A stretch of DNA of 64,000 bases from Antedon bifida (taxonomy: Eukaryota; Echinodermata; Crinoidea; Comatulida; Antedonidae): contig OY727093.1 of NCBI GenBank assembly GCA_963402885.1, positions 4,588,001 through 4,652,000 on the forward strand, read 5' to 3'. The position numbers were made by a program, and so were the translations under genes. The notes under the pieces are model-generated. The model saw nothing but the letters and a program-made list of their open reading frames with translations, searched no databases and was not told the DNA's origin. Position 1 is the first letter of the stretch. Every line of letters starts with the position of its first letter. This document shows, piece by piece, positions 1 through 17,772 of the stretch.

Positions 1-1686
1 TTATATTATTTCCATAATGATTATTTAATGCAATAATTGGAATGTTTTATCGTATTTCAGAATTAAGTGCTGTACAATATGATAATGATTTATAAGATGA
101 ATGCTTTTAAATTTAAGATCTTTAACATTCTTATAGTAACATGCATCATTGCATTGTATTCCATTTAAAAAAAATTTTTTTTAAAATTACATGCTACAGA
201 ATTAGCTAACATATAAGTCAAAATTAGAGTTATAGTGCAGTGTCGGTTTAGTATATTCCGTGCCTAGATTACCTGGATAAACCAACAATAGCACTCTCCA
301 TCCGTGCACCCGTATCGGATTTGTATTGTCCCATCTTCATTTCTCGAGTTCTGCGCGAAGGCGTTTATCCAGGTAAGCGGCACTCATACTGTGACCAGGT
401 TTATGGTGCACCACCAAGGACAAATATTAGTTATCATGTCCATTTCGACAGCAATTTATGGAGCACTAATATTGCCAAATTATGATAAAATGATTTTCAG
501 ATCGAATTAAAGGTCATCATATACCTGTAGGTATATATTTCCTCATTATAATCACAAAATAGCTTGCTACTATTCCATCCCGGTATAAAACTATCATGAC
601 TTTAAACCTAACCTTATAATAATATAATCCCTTTCCAGAAAAAAGACGCTATTTTGAGATACGCCTTACTGTACATGGTTACCCTGTACATATATTCCCT
701 GCCAGTATTCCCATTTTGGCAGCCAAACAATGTAACTTGTTCAGACAAAGACTGGCAACCAAAAACATATCTTGGAATATCTTGTATCCTACTGTAAATG
801 AAAACACCTACTAAACTATTCCCAAGCCAATTGGGAAATAGGTAACTTCCTTTGATTTCCTATAGTATAACATGGAAATATTATTTGACATAATTGACTT
901 AATGCCTGATTCACACAGAATATAACAAGGATATCCCCTGCTATAACTTACTGTGCATTCACACACTAATGTACGGTAAGAACAACATTTGTTGTGTTTA
1001 AGCTTGATTATGAATATCTAATTTGTGTCTATTCTCATGGAGAATATTCAGAATATTCAATTCCTGTTAACCTTTGACCTACTGTAAGTAACGGAATCAG
1101 TGTACATTGTAAACATGTTCTTTATGCCCAAATGTCATCTAAACTGTTTATTTACGAAGTTGATGTGTATGTATGTGTTTTCAACTGTTTATTTACCACA
1201 TTGATGTTTCTTAGATTGTGTTTTTATATTAATGACGTTGATGTATCTACAGTAGTCTCTGATTGTTTTTATATTTCCTTTATGTAAGGATATGAAAGCT
1301 TTCAATAGAACTGTACAGTACGATATATTCTTAATAGAAATTTAGAGGAACTTGTAGGATCTGCTTAAAATATCAATTTAATTTAATTCAATTATACTTA
1401 AGTGGCTAAATAAAATAGTGGAAGATTTATTAGGCAAGTACGGTATTAATATAAAAAGCAAAAATAATGTTTATAATTGAGCATCTGATTATATTCGGAT
1501 GAGATTATATATTACTTATTACCGTATACAAAAAATGAAGTAAATAATTAGCATTTTAAACTGGAAGCTGATAGCAACGAATGGCACATACAGTGTATAC
1601 TGTTAGTCCTAATTGGTAGATTTTTTCAATTGAATATTTCTTTATTGGCTTTAGAAATTTTACCAAAACTAATTCAAAACACCTAT

Positions 1687-1800
1687 TATGGGGACACATT
1701 GAAAGTGTCCCCTTAAATAGAAGTTGACCATAGTGTTGACAGATATTCAGCTTTATTCGTTTTATAGGAAAATGTCCCCTCAAAGGGGGTTTCAATTGTA
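1687..1800. repeat. MITE fragment, 'GGGGACAC' family
   Basis: Contains the words GGGGACAC, GTGTCCCC and TGTCCCCTCAAAGGGG in opposite orientations. The same vocabulary is seen near 2264, 16011, 27934, 43679 and 57979. It looks like a decayed copy of a short inverted-repeat element. Confidence 0.4.
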
Positions 1801-2263
1801 GTCAGTTTAACTAGTATATTCAGTTCTTGTATTAGTGTATTGTAATTGTTCTGTTGTTGAATATTGTTTAAAAACTCATCTAATAATACAATATCTGAAT
1901 ACACAGAATAGACTGATAACAGGTTTATGTCGTTATATGTGCCAGTCGTATTTGATTGGTTTTTACGATCAAATGACTTGTATAGGAAATAGGAAGTAGT
2001 ACAGTGAAGACCTGATGTAAACAAGCGATATCAAGAGACTGAATTTTACATGCTGTACAGTCTGATTCCTATTGAGACATGGCTGTTGAATTAAATGTAC
2101 ACATCCCCTATGCTGACCTTGGCTCTTTTAATATTATTGCATACCTGGACAGTCAATGCTTATGAGGTGTTTAGAATGTCGTTTACCTGTTTCTATCTCA
2201 CTTCATTCAAATACTTTCGCATACTGATAAATTGATAAATTTTTTAAAATATGAACATTAAAA

Positions 2264-2350
2264 TACAGTAGAACCCCTCTTTTTGGACATCCCTGTTAAG
2301 GGACACCTCTGAAGGGACACTCGTTGGGTCCCAAAGGTGTCCCCTTCATA
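2264..2350. repeat. MITE fragment beginning TACAGTAGAACCCCTCT
   Basis: Starts with TACAGTAGAACCCCTCT, followed by several copies of the word GGGACAC. Similar starts occur near 16011, 27934 and 57979. The leading TA could be a TA target site, as for mariner-type elements; that part is inference. Confidence 0.5.
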
Positions 2351-4450
2351 TGGCTTAACATAGCTAATCCAACACACGTCCGTACTCTTCTGTGTAAAAT
2401 GTGCTGTACAGTATATACAATTTGTCAATAGTGTTTATATGTAGATAATATTTAATAATCTTACTGTAGGCCTACATGATGCTAATATGAAATCATCTAC
2501 TGTATTTAAGAAGGCTGGATCTGCCACTTAAAATATTTGAAGAGAACACTTATTTGCACTTTTAATGTGTGTCCTTGGACTGAATGTAATGTACAGTTTT
2601 TCTGTTATTTTATCGTTTTTATACAAACTGTACCATGTAAAAGAGTTAAATATTAATTTATAAATAGTATAAGACATTTTGTCACAATTGGTTATGTTTT
2701 ATATCATTCTAGATACGCAGTTACCGGTACCCTTTAATGTTTTTATTTATCGTCAACCCTGATTGGCTGTTGAGACGCAACATACTGTCACACCCACATA
2801 AACATTCATGTGTCTTTCATAAGACATGATTTCTTATTACCAAAAATCATGTGATACCTTCTATTATAAATAATTCTATTAAAGATTGAGTAGTTTTGAA
2901 ATGTTGAAGGGCAGTTTGATATAGTAATTTAATTAAAATCATTTTCAGACGAGCATTGAGGCACAAATGTAAATGCATTATTAACTGAGAAATTTTGGAT
3001 TAGGCTAGCAAAACACTGTCAGTGTCATATCAGAGTTTTGTGTAGGGTGTGCCCCGGTGTGTATACTCTGTTTTGCTGTGAAAGTCTGGCGATGTGAAAG
3101 GGTAACAGTATTACTATTAATAGCCCATAGAGGTTTACAGTGCATTGCTGTGATCAACACATCTGAACACACTACTGAATGGTGTACAAAGTATATTTAT
3201 TGAGAGTAAAGTGGCTTGTTACAATATTACACAGACATATCTTGAACACGTGCTTCTGTCCAAGTGCTGCCTCTCACATAACCAAGCCTGCCTCTCACAC
3301 AACCAAGCCTGCTAGCACAAGCTTGGTGGAATATGTGTTTTTTGTAAGCATTCAGTAGGCCTATACAATTTCATGTCTCCATGTTTTTAGTATAGTAGTT
3401 AAAATCACATAAAATTTATCACATATTTATACATACACTAGTTTTATAATAGTGTTAAAACTGACGAACTTGCACATTTTGAGATTTCTTCAATTAATTG
3501 TAACTATTCAATACTACAGTACAGTCTGCTATGTGTGCCTATTGAATAATAATATTTTCTGTTTCATTTGACATAATTATTGATGGACATGCATAGACAG
3601 TGTTAATGTCATCACCGTTAATCGAGTAACATACTGTGAGGCAAATTACAGAGATTACTATTACATGCACAAAGATATTCAGAATTATGTTGTTGTCTTT
3701 GTATCGTACATGAGGTCTATTTACACATTAAAAACAACGACAACGATGCATATACCTAGTTAAGAAGAAGAAATATAGAATTTTGGTAAGGTATTTTTAG
3801 TTTGTCGCACCCTCTCTCTTCTCATAAATCGCAAACAAGTTCTAGTGGGAGGTTCCTGGTCAGTTGCAACCATCATTTTCATTGCTTATTATCAAGATAT
3901 CACATGCTCGTCTGATACCATGAGATTTTTTTTAATTGCTCTCTTTAATTACTATTATAATTATTGCATTAGATAATCGAGATGTACATAATTTGTACAT
4001 AATAACTCCAGCAGAGGGGTGAATCACAATTGTTGTAATAGCTGAATCAATCAATCACAGCTTAGGCATTGTGCTGTAAAATGTTGAAGTGGCACTGTTG
4101 TAAGTGTGATTACCAACAATACCACATGTTCCTGTTTATACAGTACTACCAAAATGTACTGTACAGTTGGCAGTAGAATAGGGGGTTATACAAAAATATA
4201 ATGTACACATTTGATATATCAAATATATTTCTGTAAATAGTTTATGGATATTATTATTCAGTACATTGCAATAAATAATACTGATATTATTTTGTTATTT
4301 ATTTTAGCCTGTAACTTAGTAACTGAAGGTGTAAAACTTCTTTCTTTGCATATTTTTATTATGCTATAGACAGAATAAGTTTTGATGATATTTTGATAAA
4401 TATTTTGATGATCTTCTTCTTCTGTTCAGAAGATTATGAAATAAAAAATC

Positions 4451-4975
4451 CTATGCTTATTTTAAAAGATGGAAACATCCTGATATTCATAGTTGTTTAT
4501 AGATTAAAATCATTAGATTTACATACAGTGTTTGTATAAATTTTGAAATGTATTCATGCTTCTTGAAACATCCTGGTATTGAAAATTCATTATTGGTTGT
4601 CTAGATTATATTGACATTTACAGTGTTTTGCTAAACAACAAACAGCATGTATTATGCTTTAATATTAAAATGAAAATATTGCATTTTCATTATTGGTTGT
4701 CTAATAGATTAATATTTTAACATTTACAGTATTTTGTTAAACAATAAAATAAAGATATATTTATGCTTATTAAAATGAAAACATCCTTATTGCATTTTCA
4801 TTATTGGTTATTCTAAGATTAATATATTATCATTTTCAGTATTTTGCTATCAAATAAAATAAAGACATATTCACATGCTTGTAAAATGGAAACATCCTGA
4901 TGTTGCAAATCCGTCACTGGTTATATATTGTCCAGTAGTAGATTTAATTTGGATTCCTTTTAAATATCACGACAC
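4451..4975. repeat. Degenerate tandem array of about 110 bp units
   Basis: Four to five imperfect repeats. Each has the order AAAATGGAAACATCCT, TTCATTATTGGTTGTCTA, ACATTTACAGTGTTTTGCT and then AATAAAATAAAGACATAT. A single diverged unit-like piece recurs near 9.55 kb. No coding potential is seen. Confidence 0.6.
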
Positions 4976-5591
4976 ATACTGACATTTAGAGTGTTTTGCC
5001 CGACTATTCAATTTCATCAGTGACTAGTGAAGTGTTGGTGAATTATTCTCCATGAATATCACGATCTTAAATTTGTAGTATTAGTATACCTACTTTGATG
5101 AATAATACATTTGTTTCTATTTATTTGTGCAAAATATATAAGTTTTTAAATTCATATCCAAAGGCAAATTAATGAGGGAGGGTAACAACTAAACTGTGGG
5201 TAACAGAAAAATGTTCATGAATTAAATAGTCAAAAAACAAATTGATGATGACGCGGAGGAACCATTTTAAAATTTCTATTCCCATACTGACATTTAGAGT
5301 GTTTTGCCCGACTATTCAATTTCATCAGTGACTAGTGAAGTGTTGGTGAATTATTCTCCATGAATATCACGATCTTAAATTTGTAGTATTAGTATACCTA
5401 CTTTGATGAATAATACATTTGTTTCTATTTATTTGTGCAAAATATATAAGTTTTTAAATTCATATCCAAAGGCAAATTAATGAGGGAGGGTAACAACTAA
5501 ACTGTGGGTAACAGAAAAATGTTCATGAATTAAATAGTCAAAAAACAAATTGATGATGACGCGGAGGAACCATTTTAAAATTTCTATTCCC
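4976..5591. repeat. Perfect 308 bp tandem duplication
   Basis: Positions 4976-5283 and 5284-5591 read identically by eye. Both start ATACTGACATTTAGAGTG and end in AAATTTCTATTCCC. Such identity in otherwise decayed sequence means either a very recent duplication or an assembly artefact. It follows directly after the degenerate array and its first bases overlap that array's vocabulary. Confidence 0.85.
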
Positions 5592-6421
5592 AAGCACTTC
5601 ATGATTCAAGACATTTTGTTGAGTCCATTTAAAATAGAAGTTCACTTTGCTTGGCATGGTTAAAACAATAAAAAACAATGATATACATCAAATTGCAAAT
5701 CGCTATACAAATTTAGATTGAAAATGACACTATAGAATTAACGTCAAACATTAGAAGCTCGGAAATCAGAACTAACCAGAATATAATCAAAATGATAAAT
5801 CAAAAAGGTAAAATATATAGATCAAAAAGGTCAAATCACACAACAAATTTTAAGAAAAATGTTAAATCACATTTCACAACCAAATAACTTTTTTAATTAA
5901 CTTCTTTATGTAAATATATATATATATATTTTTTTTTTAATTTATGTGTTTAATGCAATACTTTGTAATTTTTAGATTATTTATTTTAGATTATAAAAGG
6001 ATCCCAATGGAAATAAGCTTTTTGGGCTATCCTGGAAAATCTTTTATAAATGTATTTATTTGTAATGTCAGTAATTTATGTTATTACTGTTGTGTTGTAT
6101 GTATTTTTGTGATGATTTTCCTAATACCGTGAATTAAATCAAATCATTAGGGACAGCTTATAGGAGAAGAATAAGTGGTTGATACCAGTAATTTAATCTG
6201 ATATGGCTTTATCTTGTTCATAGAGATAATATAATATTTAAACAATAATAAATGTAATCAGATAACCAATTTTATCCACAGTTAAGCAATGTGTACCAAG
6301 CCATATAATTTGTATTGTACATTTACACTTATGTTCGACAAGGGTGTTTTTGTAATAAGGGATTCATTACAACAAAGAATTATACAACACAACAGAGATT
6401 GGACTTTTATATTATTATTAC

Positions 6422-6582
6422 TAAAGCTCTGTCTACACTATCAAACTTTATGTGACAAAAAAATGTGGTGTATAGACATGATGATGTCAAATCACTACCG
6501 TATTTGGGCATATCACTACCATATTTGAGCACATCACACTTTTTTTTGTCAAACTAGTTTGATAGTGCAGACAAAGTTTTAG
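6422..6582. repeat. MITE, CTCTGTCTACACTATCAAAC family, copy 1
   Basis: Starts TAAAGCTCTGTCTACACTA and ends with the reverse complement, GTTTGATAGTGCAGACAAAG. The interior has the family words GTGATGT, CATGATGATGTCA and CACTACCATATTTG. It lies about 115 bp upstream of a UBE2E exon. Confidence 0.8.
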
Positions 6583-6637
6583 TAATGTATTTGGATACTA
6601 CACTTTTATTGTAGTCGTACATATAATATGTATATAA

Positions 6638-10268
<3,631 letters not shown>

Positions 10269-10819
10269 CATTTTAATGCAGAGATAGAACTCTCAAATAT
10301 ATTGATTAAAAAAGACATTTTAACTTTTAAAAATAAAACTTACTTGCCAAGCTTATAAAAGTGAAGTTGCGAGGAAAGTGGGATATAAGAAACAATGTTA
10401 AGATTAAAAACGCATGGATTTACGCAAGTTGTTTTATAACGTGGTGTTATTTATCGAGGTACGTCAACTCACATGGAACAGGCGGTTATATTTTGACAAT
10501 GCCATGAAGTCAAATCGCAATTAACCCAGCCATATAAACAGATAATTATTGGTTGAGGTTTGTCGTTCATTTTGATGTACGCAGCGCCATGGAGTCAACT
10601 CACGATTTTTACAATGTCTGTGTCATGCGTAGCAATATGAAGTTAAATTCCTATCATCAACTCATATGGAACAGATAATTATTGGTTGTATCGTGTGTAT
10701 CATCATCACCTACATTGCAAAAAAACGAAAGAAGATTGTATTGCGATATTGCACAGTTCTATGGTAACATAAGGTGTACTTGGTTGTTAAGTTTAATCAA
10801 TGTGCTAATTTCATATGTA

Positions 10820-10825
10820 AATAAA
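10820..10825 (+). terminator. Candidate UBE2E polyadenylation signal
   Basis: An AATAAA hexamer 552 bp after the UBE2E stop codon. Another AATAAA at 10332-10337, only 64 bp after the stop, is an alternative. The 3' UTR between them carries partial direct repeats (GTCAACTCA and ACAGATAATTATTGGTTG, each twice). Confidence 0.45.
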
Positions 10826-11933
10826 CACTTGCTTCTTACTTTATAAATACTAAATAATCTACAGTAGATGTTAACACAATATATAAATACGACTTATGTC
10901 TTTCTTTGTGGTAATTCCTTATAATACTAAAACTGGACTCTAGAAGCAAAATTGTTTTTATATGTTTTTGAATGACTGGAAAAAAAACCCCAAAATATCT
11001 ATTATAATTATCCAAGTTTGATGGTAATCAGCATGTTATTATTTTCAAATGAGGATGTTTAATTAAATTGTTTTTCATACAGAAATTGGTTGTTTATATT
11101 AAAGGGGAAAAGCACATGTTCCATATATTTGAGACTGATTTTAAAACCCCTAATCTTGCTTTAATATTCTTTTGGTAATAATTCATTTTAAATCTGAAAA
11201 AAGTGGATAAAATGTTAATTAAAATGCAGTAAATATGATCAATAATATTATGAACAGCCTCTCATTTACAGTAGTAAATTTAAAGCTAATTTTTAATAGG
11301 TATTTTAAAACACTGAGATGTTTGATACAATAAATAGTGGTTTTATAACATAATATATATAACTGCTTTTTATCTTTGCTATCCTTTATACCTCTCAAAA
11401 GACTTTTCTAATAACAAATTATTAGGAAAAAAAAGAACCTGGGAAGCAGAATTCATTTAACAATAATGTTCACTGGATTTTAATCTAAATTTCAATCTAG
11501 ATTTTCAATCTTGTGTATAGAATAGACGTAAACATTTTAATTTATGTTTTATTTGTGGTAATGTAAAGCCTCGGCAAAACAAGAAAACAGTATCAATATT
11601 ATTTCTTGAAAAAATATGTGTAATATTTGTTAGAAATAATATTCTGAATTTATTATAGGCTAATGATAAACTCCCAGTTACTGGAAGTGAATCAATTACA
11701 TTGTTAAAGTTCTTTTTTTGTCATATTATGTCATGTTTAGTAGATTTGTTTTTTAAAATTTATTTCACGAGCAGTAAACACTTTGTATTATACACCAACT
11801 ACCATTTTCCTAGTAATAACATAATTTATGTCAAAATATTGAATCGTGATGATGCTATTTCATTGCTTAAAGTATGTATTTAATGTTGATTGGTAGATTT
11901 TTCGGTTTTCGTACACCCTAACAAGAGATACCT

Positions 11934-12053
11934 TTACAGCAAAAGTTTGAGGTCATTTTACAGCAAAAGTTTGAGGTCATTTTACAGCAAAAGTTTGAGG
12001 TCATTTTACAGCAAAAGTTTGAGGTCATTTTACAGCAAAAGTTTGAGGTCATT
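11934..12053. repeat. 24 bp minisatellite, five near-perfect copies
   Basis: The unit is ACAGCAAAAGTTTGAGGTCA plus TTTT, repeated five times with almost no divergence. Because 24 is a multiple of three, a 67-codon plus frame runs through it as YSKSLRSF repeats. No upstream or downstream coding context supports it as a gene. Confidence 0.9.
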
Positions 12054-12709
12054 TTTTAAAATGGCTAGAAACCAATATAATTTTCGTAGGTAAGCGATAC
12101 AAAAAATAAACATAATTTTTCATTATATTCCTCTATATTATTGAATGCATTAAATGGTACGTAAGAATTAACCTAAAATTGGCTAATGAAAATGCTTTCC
12201 ATCTAGCTGTCTGTGTACATAGGCAAATGGTTTGTACTGTATGCTTTGTATGTGATTTACAGAGTTCCAACCAACGTTTTTTTTCTCCATAGTGAAAGAT
12301 AGGTTTTATTATGATGGTTAGGTTTAATATATAACATTATGCTCATGGTCACCGGATACAAATAATGAATAAATCATGATTTCTGCGTCGCTTATACCTA
12401 CAGACAAAATTGGAAATGTCTGAAAGCTTTTTTGCACAGTTCCCACAATGAAACGTGCTAAAATGAATTCCTCATTTAACCAAATGAAAGGTTGGTAGTT
12501 AAAAAATGTGAGAATTGATGAAAACTTTTTTTTAACCAGGTAGTATTATTAATTAAATATAATTTTGTTTTGTTCACATTTTTTATATTATTATGAAAAT
12601 GTAATCACTTTGTATTTATAAAGAGGGCGGTGTAGCTTTGTGTAATTAATCGTGCTTCCATCCACACAGCTGTGATCATTATGTTCCTTAATTACGTTCC
12701 ATTTTCTGC

Positions 12710-12856
12710 TAAAGCTCTGTCTACACTGTCAAACTCTATGTGACAAAAATATGTGATGTGCCCATATATGGACACAATGATGTCATATCACTACGCCATT
12801 TGGACAAATCACACTTTTTTTTGTCAAACTAGTTTGATAGTGTAGATAGAGCTTTA
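12710..12856. repeat. MITE, CTCTGTCTACACTATCAAAC family, copy 4
   Basis: Both termini are intact: TAAAGCTCTGTCTACACTGT on the left and GATAGTGTAGATAGAGCTTTA-type on the right, flanked by CT/TA. The interior has GTGATGTGCCCATATATGGAC. Confidence 0.85.
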
Positions 12857-13083
12857 GACATTTAGGAATTGACCAGAACCCAGGACTTGTTCAAATAAGG
12901 CAATAAAATTCTCAAAGCAACTATTTCCAATAAACCCATGTATAAGCCCACCTGGACGTAATATAATCCCATCCCTAAATTTGAAGTATGTTGTGTGGGC
13001 CTATAATACTTGACCACATTTTATGGTGAACAAGTGTGGGCTTACATGGAGTATTTGAACCATATTTAATTTTCATGAAAACA

Positions 13084-13101
13084 AACACACACACACACAA
13101 A
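13084..13101. repeat. (AC)n microsatellite
   Basis: A run of eight to nine AC dinucleotides. Confidence 0.8.
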
Positions 13102-15230
13102 TGGGATGAGCAAATAAACATGATATGATAATAATTTTTGTTTTGCAAATTTTAGTCCTATTTGATGACCCAAATTCCGCCATTGTGCACAATGGCAATA
13201 CAAGTTTGGTTCGATGTTATGGGAAAACTTAAAAATGATCGTAGACCTCAATATACCCTGCTGTCTCTCTTTATGTAGAAATAATGGATGCATGGTTAGA
13301 AAATAGTGCTGCAAATAGAGACACAGGCATTTATGTATTTGTCACTTGTTTTGTTTATTCATTTTTTAAAGTCATTTTTTACATTGCAAGAGTCAGTGTT
13401 GGTTAATAAAGCAATCAATATTGTTATTCAAAGAATAAAGCAAACAAAAATGAATTGATGAAATGTTATGTTTGTAATATTTATGAGTGGTAAAGTTATT
13501 TATGCAACATAAGTTCAACATGATACCTATATCAAATGTAATGTTCTGTTGGTAAGTAGTATTATAGAATTGCAGGATTTGAACTAGTGACCTCTTAACC
13601 TCAAATTCTGTGTCTTTACCATTTCACCACTTTATCATTTCTCATAACTTGTATTATGTCAATAATATGATAAAGAAACAAACCCATTGTTTTTAAAGAC
13701 AGAATTATATAAAATATAAATGTCATTTTGTGTATGTAGATTAATTTAATGTCCATACATTTGAGAATAGATTGCATTTTCTGGCATGATGCCAAAAAAG
13801 ACACCTGTTTTACATATTATGTAAATTCAGTTTTCAGGGATTGTAAATGATGTATGCAAATCAGTTTGATGGCCTACATATAGTAGCCTACTGCTTTAGT
13901 AGTTGGTATAGAAGAAGTGAATTTGGAAGACACATGGAACTATCTAGGAATATCAGATGATAGTTTAGACACTTCATTTTAGGTTATTTTACACAGCAGA
14001 TACCTGAACTGGTGGTGAGTACAGCATGAATTCAATTTCTACATATGATTTTGTATTTTTGTCATCATCAGGCAGCAGCTACACTAACAGTTATTTCTTA
14101 GGTATGGATGTATGTTCTGTTTACAAATGTACAATATCCCAGGGAGTGAGGTTACTATGTTCCTAATAAAGGGATACAATTAATGCATGGCTATATTATT
14201 TTGTCAGAATTGAGGTAAGCCTTCAAACTGGCTGGCAATGTTTCCAAGCATGGAGAGATGCTTCTCATCCTTTAAATGCTATGCAGGAATATGCTGTTCA
14301 AACATGTATCGTATGTTAGGAACCATTAATACTATTAATATTTGTGGCTTAGTGTACAAATCCCATGGAACTTGGGTCAAATCCCATCATAGTTGCAGGA
14401 TTTTTAAGGTTTCTTCTGGCCAATACATCACCACTATCTAAGCTATATATTAGACTTGATATAAGAAAGCATCCTGGTAATTGGGTCATGTATTTACTGT
14501 TAAGATGATGTGAAAATACAAAAAACAAAAATGAACGTCCATTACAGGTAGAAATATCTAGGTAGAACTAACAATGATCTTAATCCTCCTTGTCACAATC
14601 TTAACCATATTTAATTTTACAGTAATCACAGAAAACAAAGTACAGATTAGATCAATTTATTCAACCACATGAAAACATCCAAATTTACATTTTACTGAGA
14701 AACATTGACTAGTGGTTAAGTATTTATAATAAAATAACATTATTTATGTGCCACAAAAAAGAAATCAACACATTTTGCGATGGGTTTAAATGTATTCACA
14801 GTGAAGGCAGTTGGGTAAAAGAGGTGAAATTACAAATAGAACCATTTTCAGTTTTGAATATGGTACTGGAGAGGGCTAACAAATTTAGTGAGATTATAAT
14901 TCCTTCCAAATGATCTACCCGTTTCACCCACCTTACACTATCATCCATATACAGTACAAGTTTCAATTAGCCATATAGATATTATACAGTTATCTATATG
15001 AGTTAACATTGACAACATTTTATTGACAAAACACAAATTAAAGACAACGGTATACAACATCTTGAAAAAATAAAATAATTCTAAAGGTGAACAAATTCAT
15101 AGGCACTAATAAGAGGGGGATAACTACTCCATAACATTAAAATCAAATTGGATAAAAAGAATATTAGAATACAAAGAAAAAGCAAAGTCAAAAGATTTTG
15201 TTCTATTAGATTAGGGGGTGCATACTACTC

Positions 15231-15341
15231 CACTGTCTACACAGACAAAATAACTGATATGCCCAAATATGGTATTCATATGACATCATCAGGTCCATAT
15301 ATGGGCACATCATAAAGTTTGATAGTGTAGACAGCGCTTAA
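15231..15341. repeat. MITE, CTCTGTCTACACTATCAAAC family, copy 5 (left-truncated)
   Basis: The right terminus GTTTGATAGTGTAGACAGCGCTTA is recognisable in its parts; the left end is reduced to CACTGTCTACACAGAC. The interior words GATATGCCCAAATATGG and ATATGACATCATCAGGTCCA identify the family. Confidence 0.75.
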
Positions 15342-16010
15342 GATTCAGGTCAAACTGGGTAAAAAGAATATTAGAATACATAGGAAAAGCAATTCAAATA
15401 AAAAAAATGTGTTCTACAGTATTGCATGCATGCTATTATGTTTGTTAGAAGCCCCAACTCAATAGGTCCTACAGATTGCATTGTTATCTCCCATCTTCCA
15501 GAAATCCCTGTAACACCCATATATCAGGCTAGCCTAGCCCTGTTCAATCTACTGTACTTGGTAAGATTCATCTTACTACACTTTATTTTATATAATTTAT
15601 AATTGTGTATGTACATCAATTACAAATATCTAAAAGCTAATAACTTATTATTTACGATTTATAATGTATGATTATTATAATACTTCCAATTTTATTATAT
15701 AATTAAATTTGGAAAATTTCTTTCTGAACTTGAAATAACAGTGTTTACTAAATACAAATTGATAAATAAAGAAATTTCCCAAACCTGTACATTGTAAATA
15801 GAAAACAACTATTTAAAATAGAGAAATAAAACCATCGCACAAATGATATGATAACTGTATTATATAAGCTCATCTTTCGGTTTTAGGCCTACACCATACC
15901 TTTGGAGTAAATTCACACAGAATAACATGTATGTAGATTGTGTAAGTTTTCATGTTAGTCCTCATTCTATATCTTTATCAGAACTTTCCACATACAGTAA
16001 TCAAATAATG

Positions 16011-16065
16011 TACAGTATAACCCCTCCTTTGGGACACTTCTTTGGGTCCTGAAGGTGTCAAATTA
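16011..16065. repeat. MITE fragment, TACAGTAGAACCCCTC family
   Basis: Begins TACAGTATAACCCCTCC and continues into GGGACACTTCTTTGGGTCCT and GAAGGTGTC, matching the order at 2264-2350. Confidence 0.45.
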
Positions 16066-17772
16066 TCAAATCAAAATATTTGTCAAGGGAAATGTTCAGT
16101 TTACAACCTCAACAGTAAATTTTTTGTTTCTATAAAAATATCAAGTTCATTTTTCTTTTTACAAATTGGCACCAATTGTTAGTGTAACAGCTTTCTAGAC
16201 TTAATGCGGATTCACACAGAATTTGTTTTGTGTACAATCATAAATAACTGTTATGATACAATACAGTAAGTATAAACAATTAATATAAACCAACCTTAAT
16301 TTAGATATCATTTGAGTAATTTAGATATGCTTTGAGTTTGATCTGGGTAGTCAATAGTATTACAGCAGTCCCAAGGGGTCGCACACTCCTTACTTTTGAA
16401 AGATAAAACTGTTTATTGTATCTATTTTTGACAGACTATTAATATAAGCAGCCCCAGCAATTATTAGTGTTCCCTAGAAATTCTCATATTCAATATAAAC
16501 CGTAGAAAATCGAGTATATTTTAATATCCATAAATGTTGTGGTCAGGCCCAACAAATTAGAAAACAAATATTGTTGATGTCATAAAAACTTTAGCTAGCT
16601 TCAGCTGCGTATTTTATTTTCACAAATAAAAAAAAAGTAAAATGCATATTTTGTAGTCTCAACTTTGTTATTTGGCAAAACAATTGATTAAGTCTGTAAT
16701 CTGTAAAATAAAAATCTAAACAAAAAAACAAATTTTAATAGTTGTTAGTAATTGACATTAATGAGGATATAAACAACAAAATTAAGCAGGGTACATTGCA
16801 AGCCCATAGCCAGGTTCTTTTTTCCACAAAAGGTGCAAAAATCATTAATAAGGCAGGCTAGATTATTTATTGTCACTTTCGCTGCTGATCTCTAGGGGCA
16901 CTTTAGGGGAGTTTAGTTTGAATTTCCTGGCTACGAGCTTGTATTGTTAATTAAGTGTTAATAATTGGACACGCATGTACACAATTATTTAAGATGCCCC
17001 AAAAATAAACAAATGTAATTTTAGTCACCCTTCCTAAAGGCAGTGGCTTGTTGGATAGGATTAGTGAACATTAAAGAATCATCCCCACCCACCCACCCTT
17101 TTTTTCTATTTTACTATTTTTAAAGCAAACGTAGTGCCTTATTAATAACTTAAAACTTTTTTCAAACCTTAATCATCTTCTTTTCCCAACCATTAAAAAC
17201 GTCGGCAATCAAACTTGTTTGTTTTAATTTTATCTTACTAACCTTCTTTGCACAACCCAGACACCTTTGGTCACCGCACAGTATCTGGTTTTCAAAGTGG
17301 TAAGACATTTTTTTTACAAGTTTCCACTTACTATGTTGAATATTATATTCTAGACATAGGAATTGTATGTCCATCTGCCCTGTGGGGGCAAAGGGCATTT
17401 ACTGTGGCAGGAAGTTCTTTCAAACAGGGTACAGTATTCATTCACATGGGTACTGTACTGTGAATAGGCTGAAGGTTTTTTTTCTGGCCGTAGTAGACAC
17501 GTGTCTGTATATCACGCATTTAATAATAAAATCACATATCCGGTATCTCTTGCAGCATTTACATCATATCTCCAAACGAAATGATTATTCCTTATAACAT
17601 AACATTGTGAAATAATGATACTTGTTTTTAAAGTTGTGGTCCTTTTATATTCCATTCCAATCGCACCTTCTGTCAAAAAGGACCTTCTCTCTTATTTACA
17701 CCTGTGAGCACCAACTCAAGTGGTCGGACAGGTACCGGATAAAATCCCTGAGTGCCTTGCCCATGGAAGCTG

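Larger units (their letters stand above)
1..6421. other. Gene-free stretch, probably UBE2E intron or upstream spacer
   Basis: No open frame here resembles a known protein, and I could not find the upstream UBE2E exon that should end in the Asn-Cys codons preceding the exon at 6697. The stretch holds MITE fragments near 1.69 and 2.26 kb, a degenerate repeat array near 4.45-4.95 kb and a perfect 308 bp tandem duplication at 4976-5591. Vertebrate UBE2E genes have long introns, so an intron is the likeliest reading. Confidence 0.5.
10826..17160. other. Gene-poor spacer between UBE2E and DNAJC7
   Basis: No exon with recognisable protein similarity was seen on either strand. It contains a 24 bp minisatellite at 11.93 kb, two MITEs (12.71 and 15.23 kb), an (AC)n run near 13.08 kb and a MITE fragment near 16.01 kb. 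It probably includes the 3' UTR of the minus-strand DNAJC7 at its right end. Confidence 0.5.
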
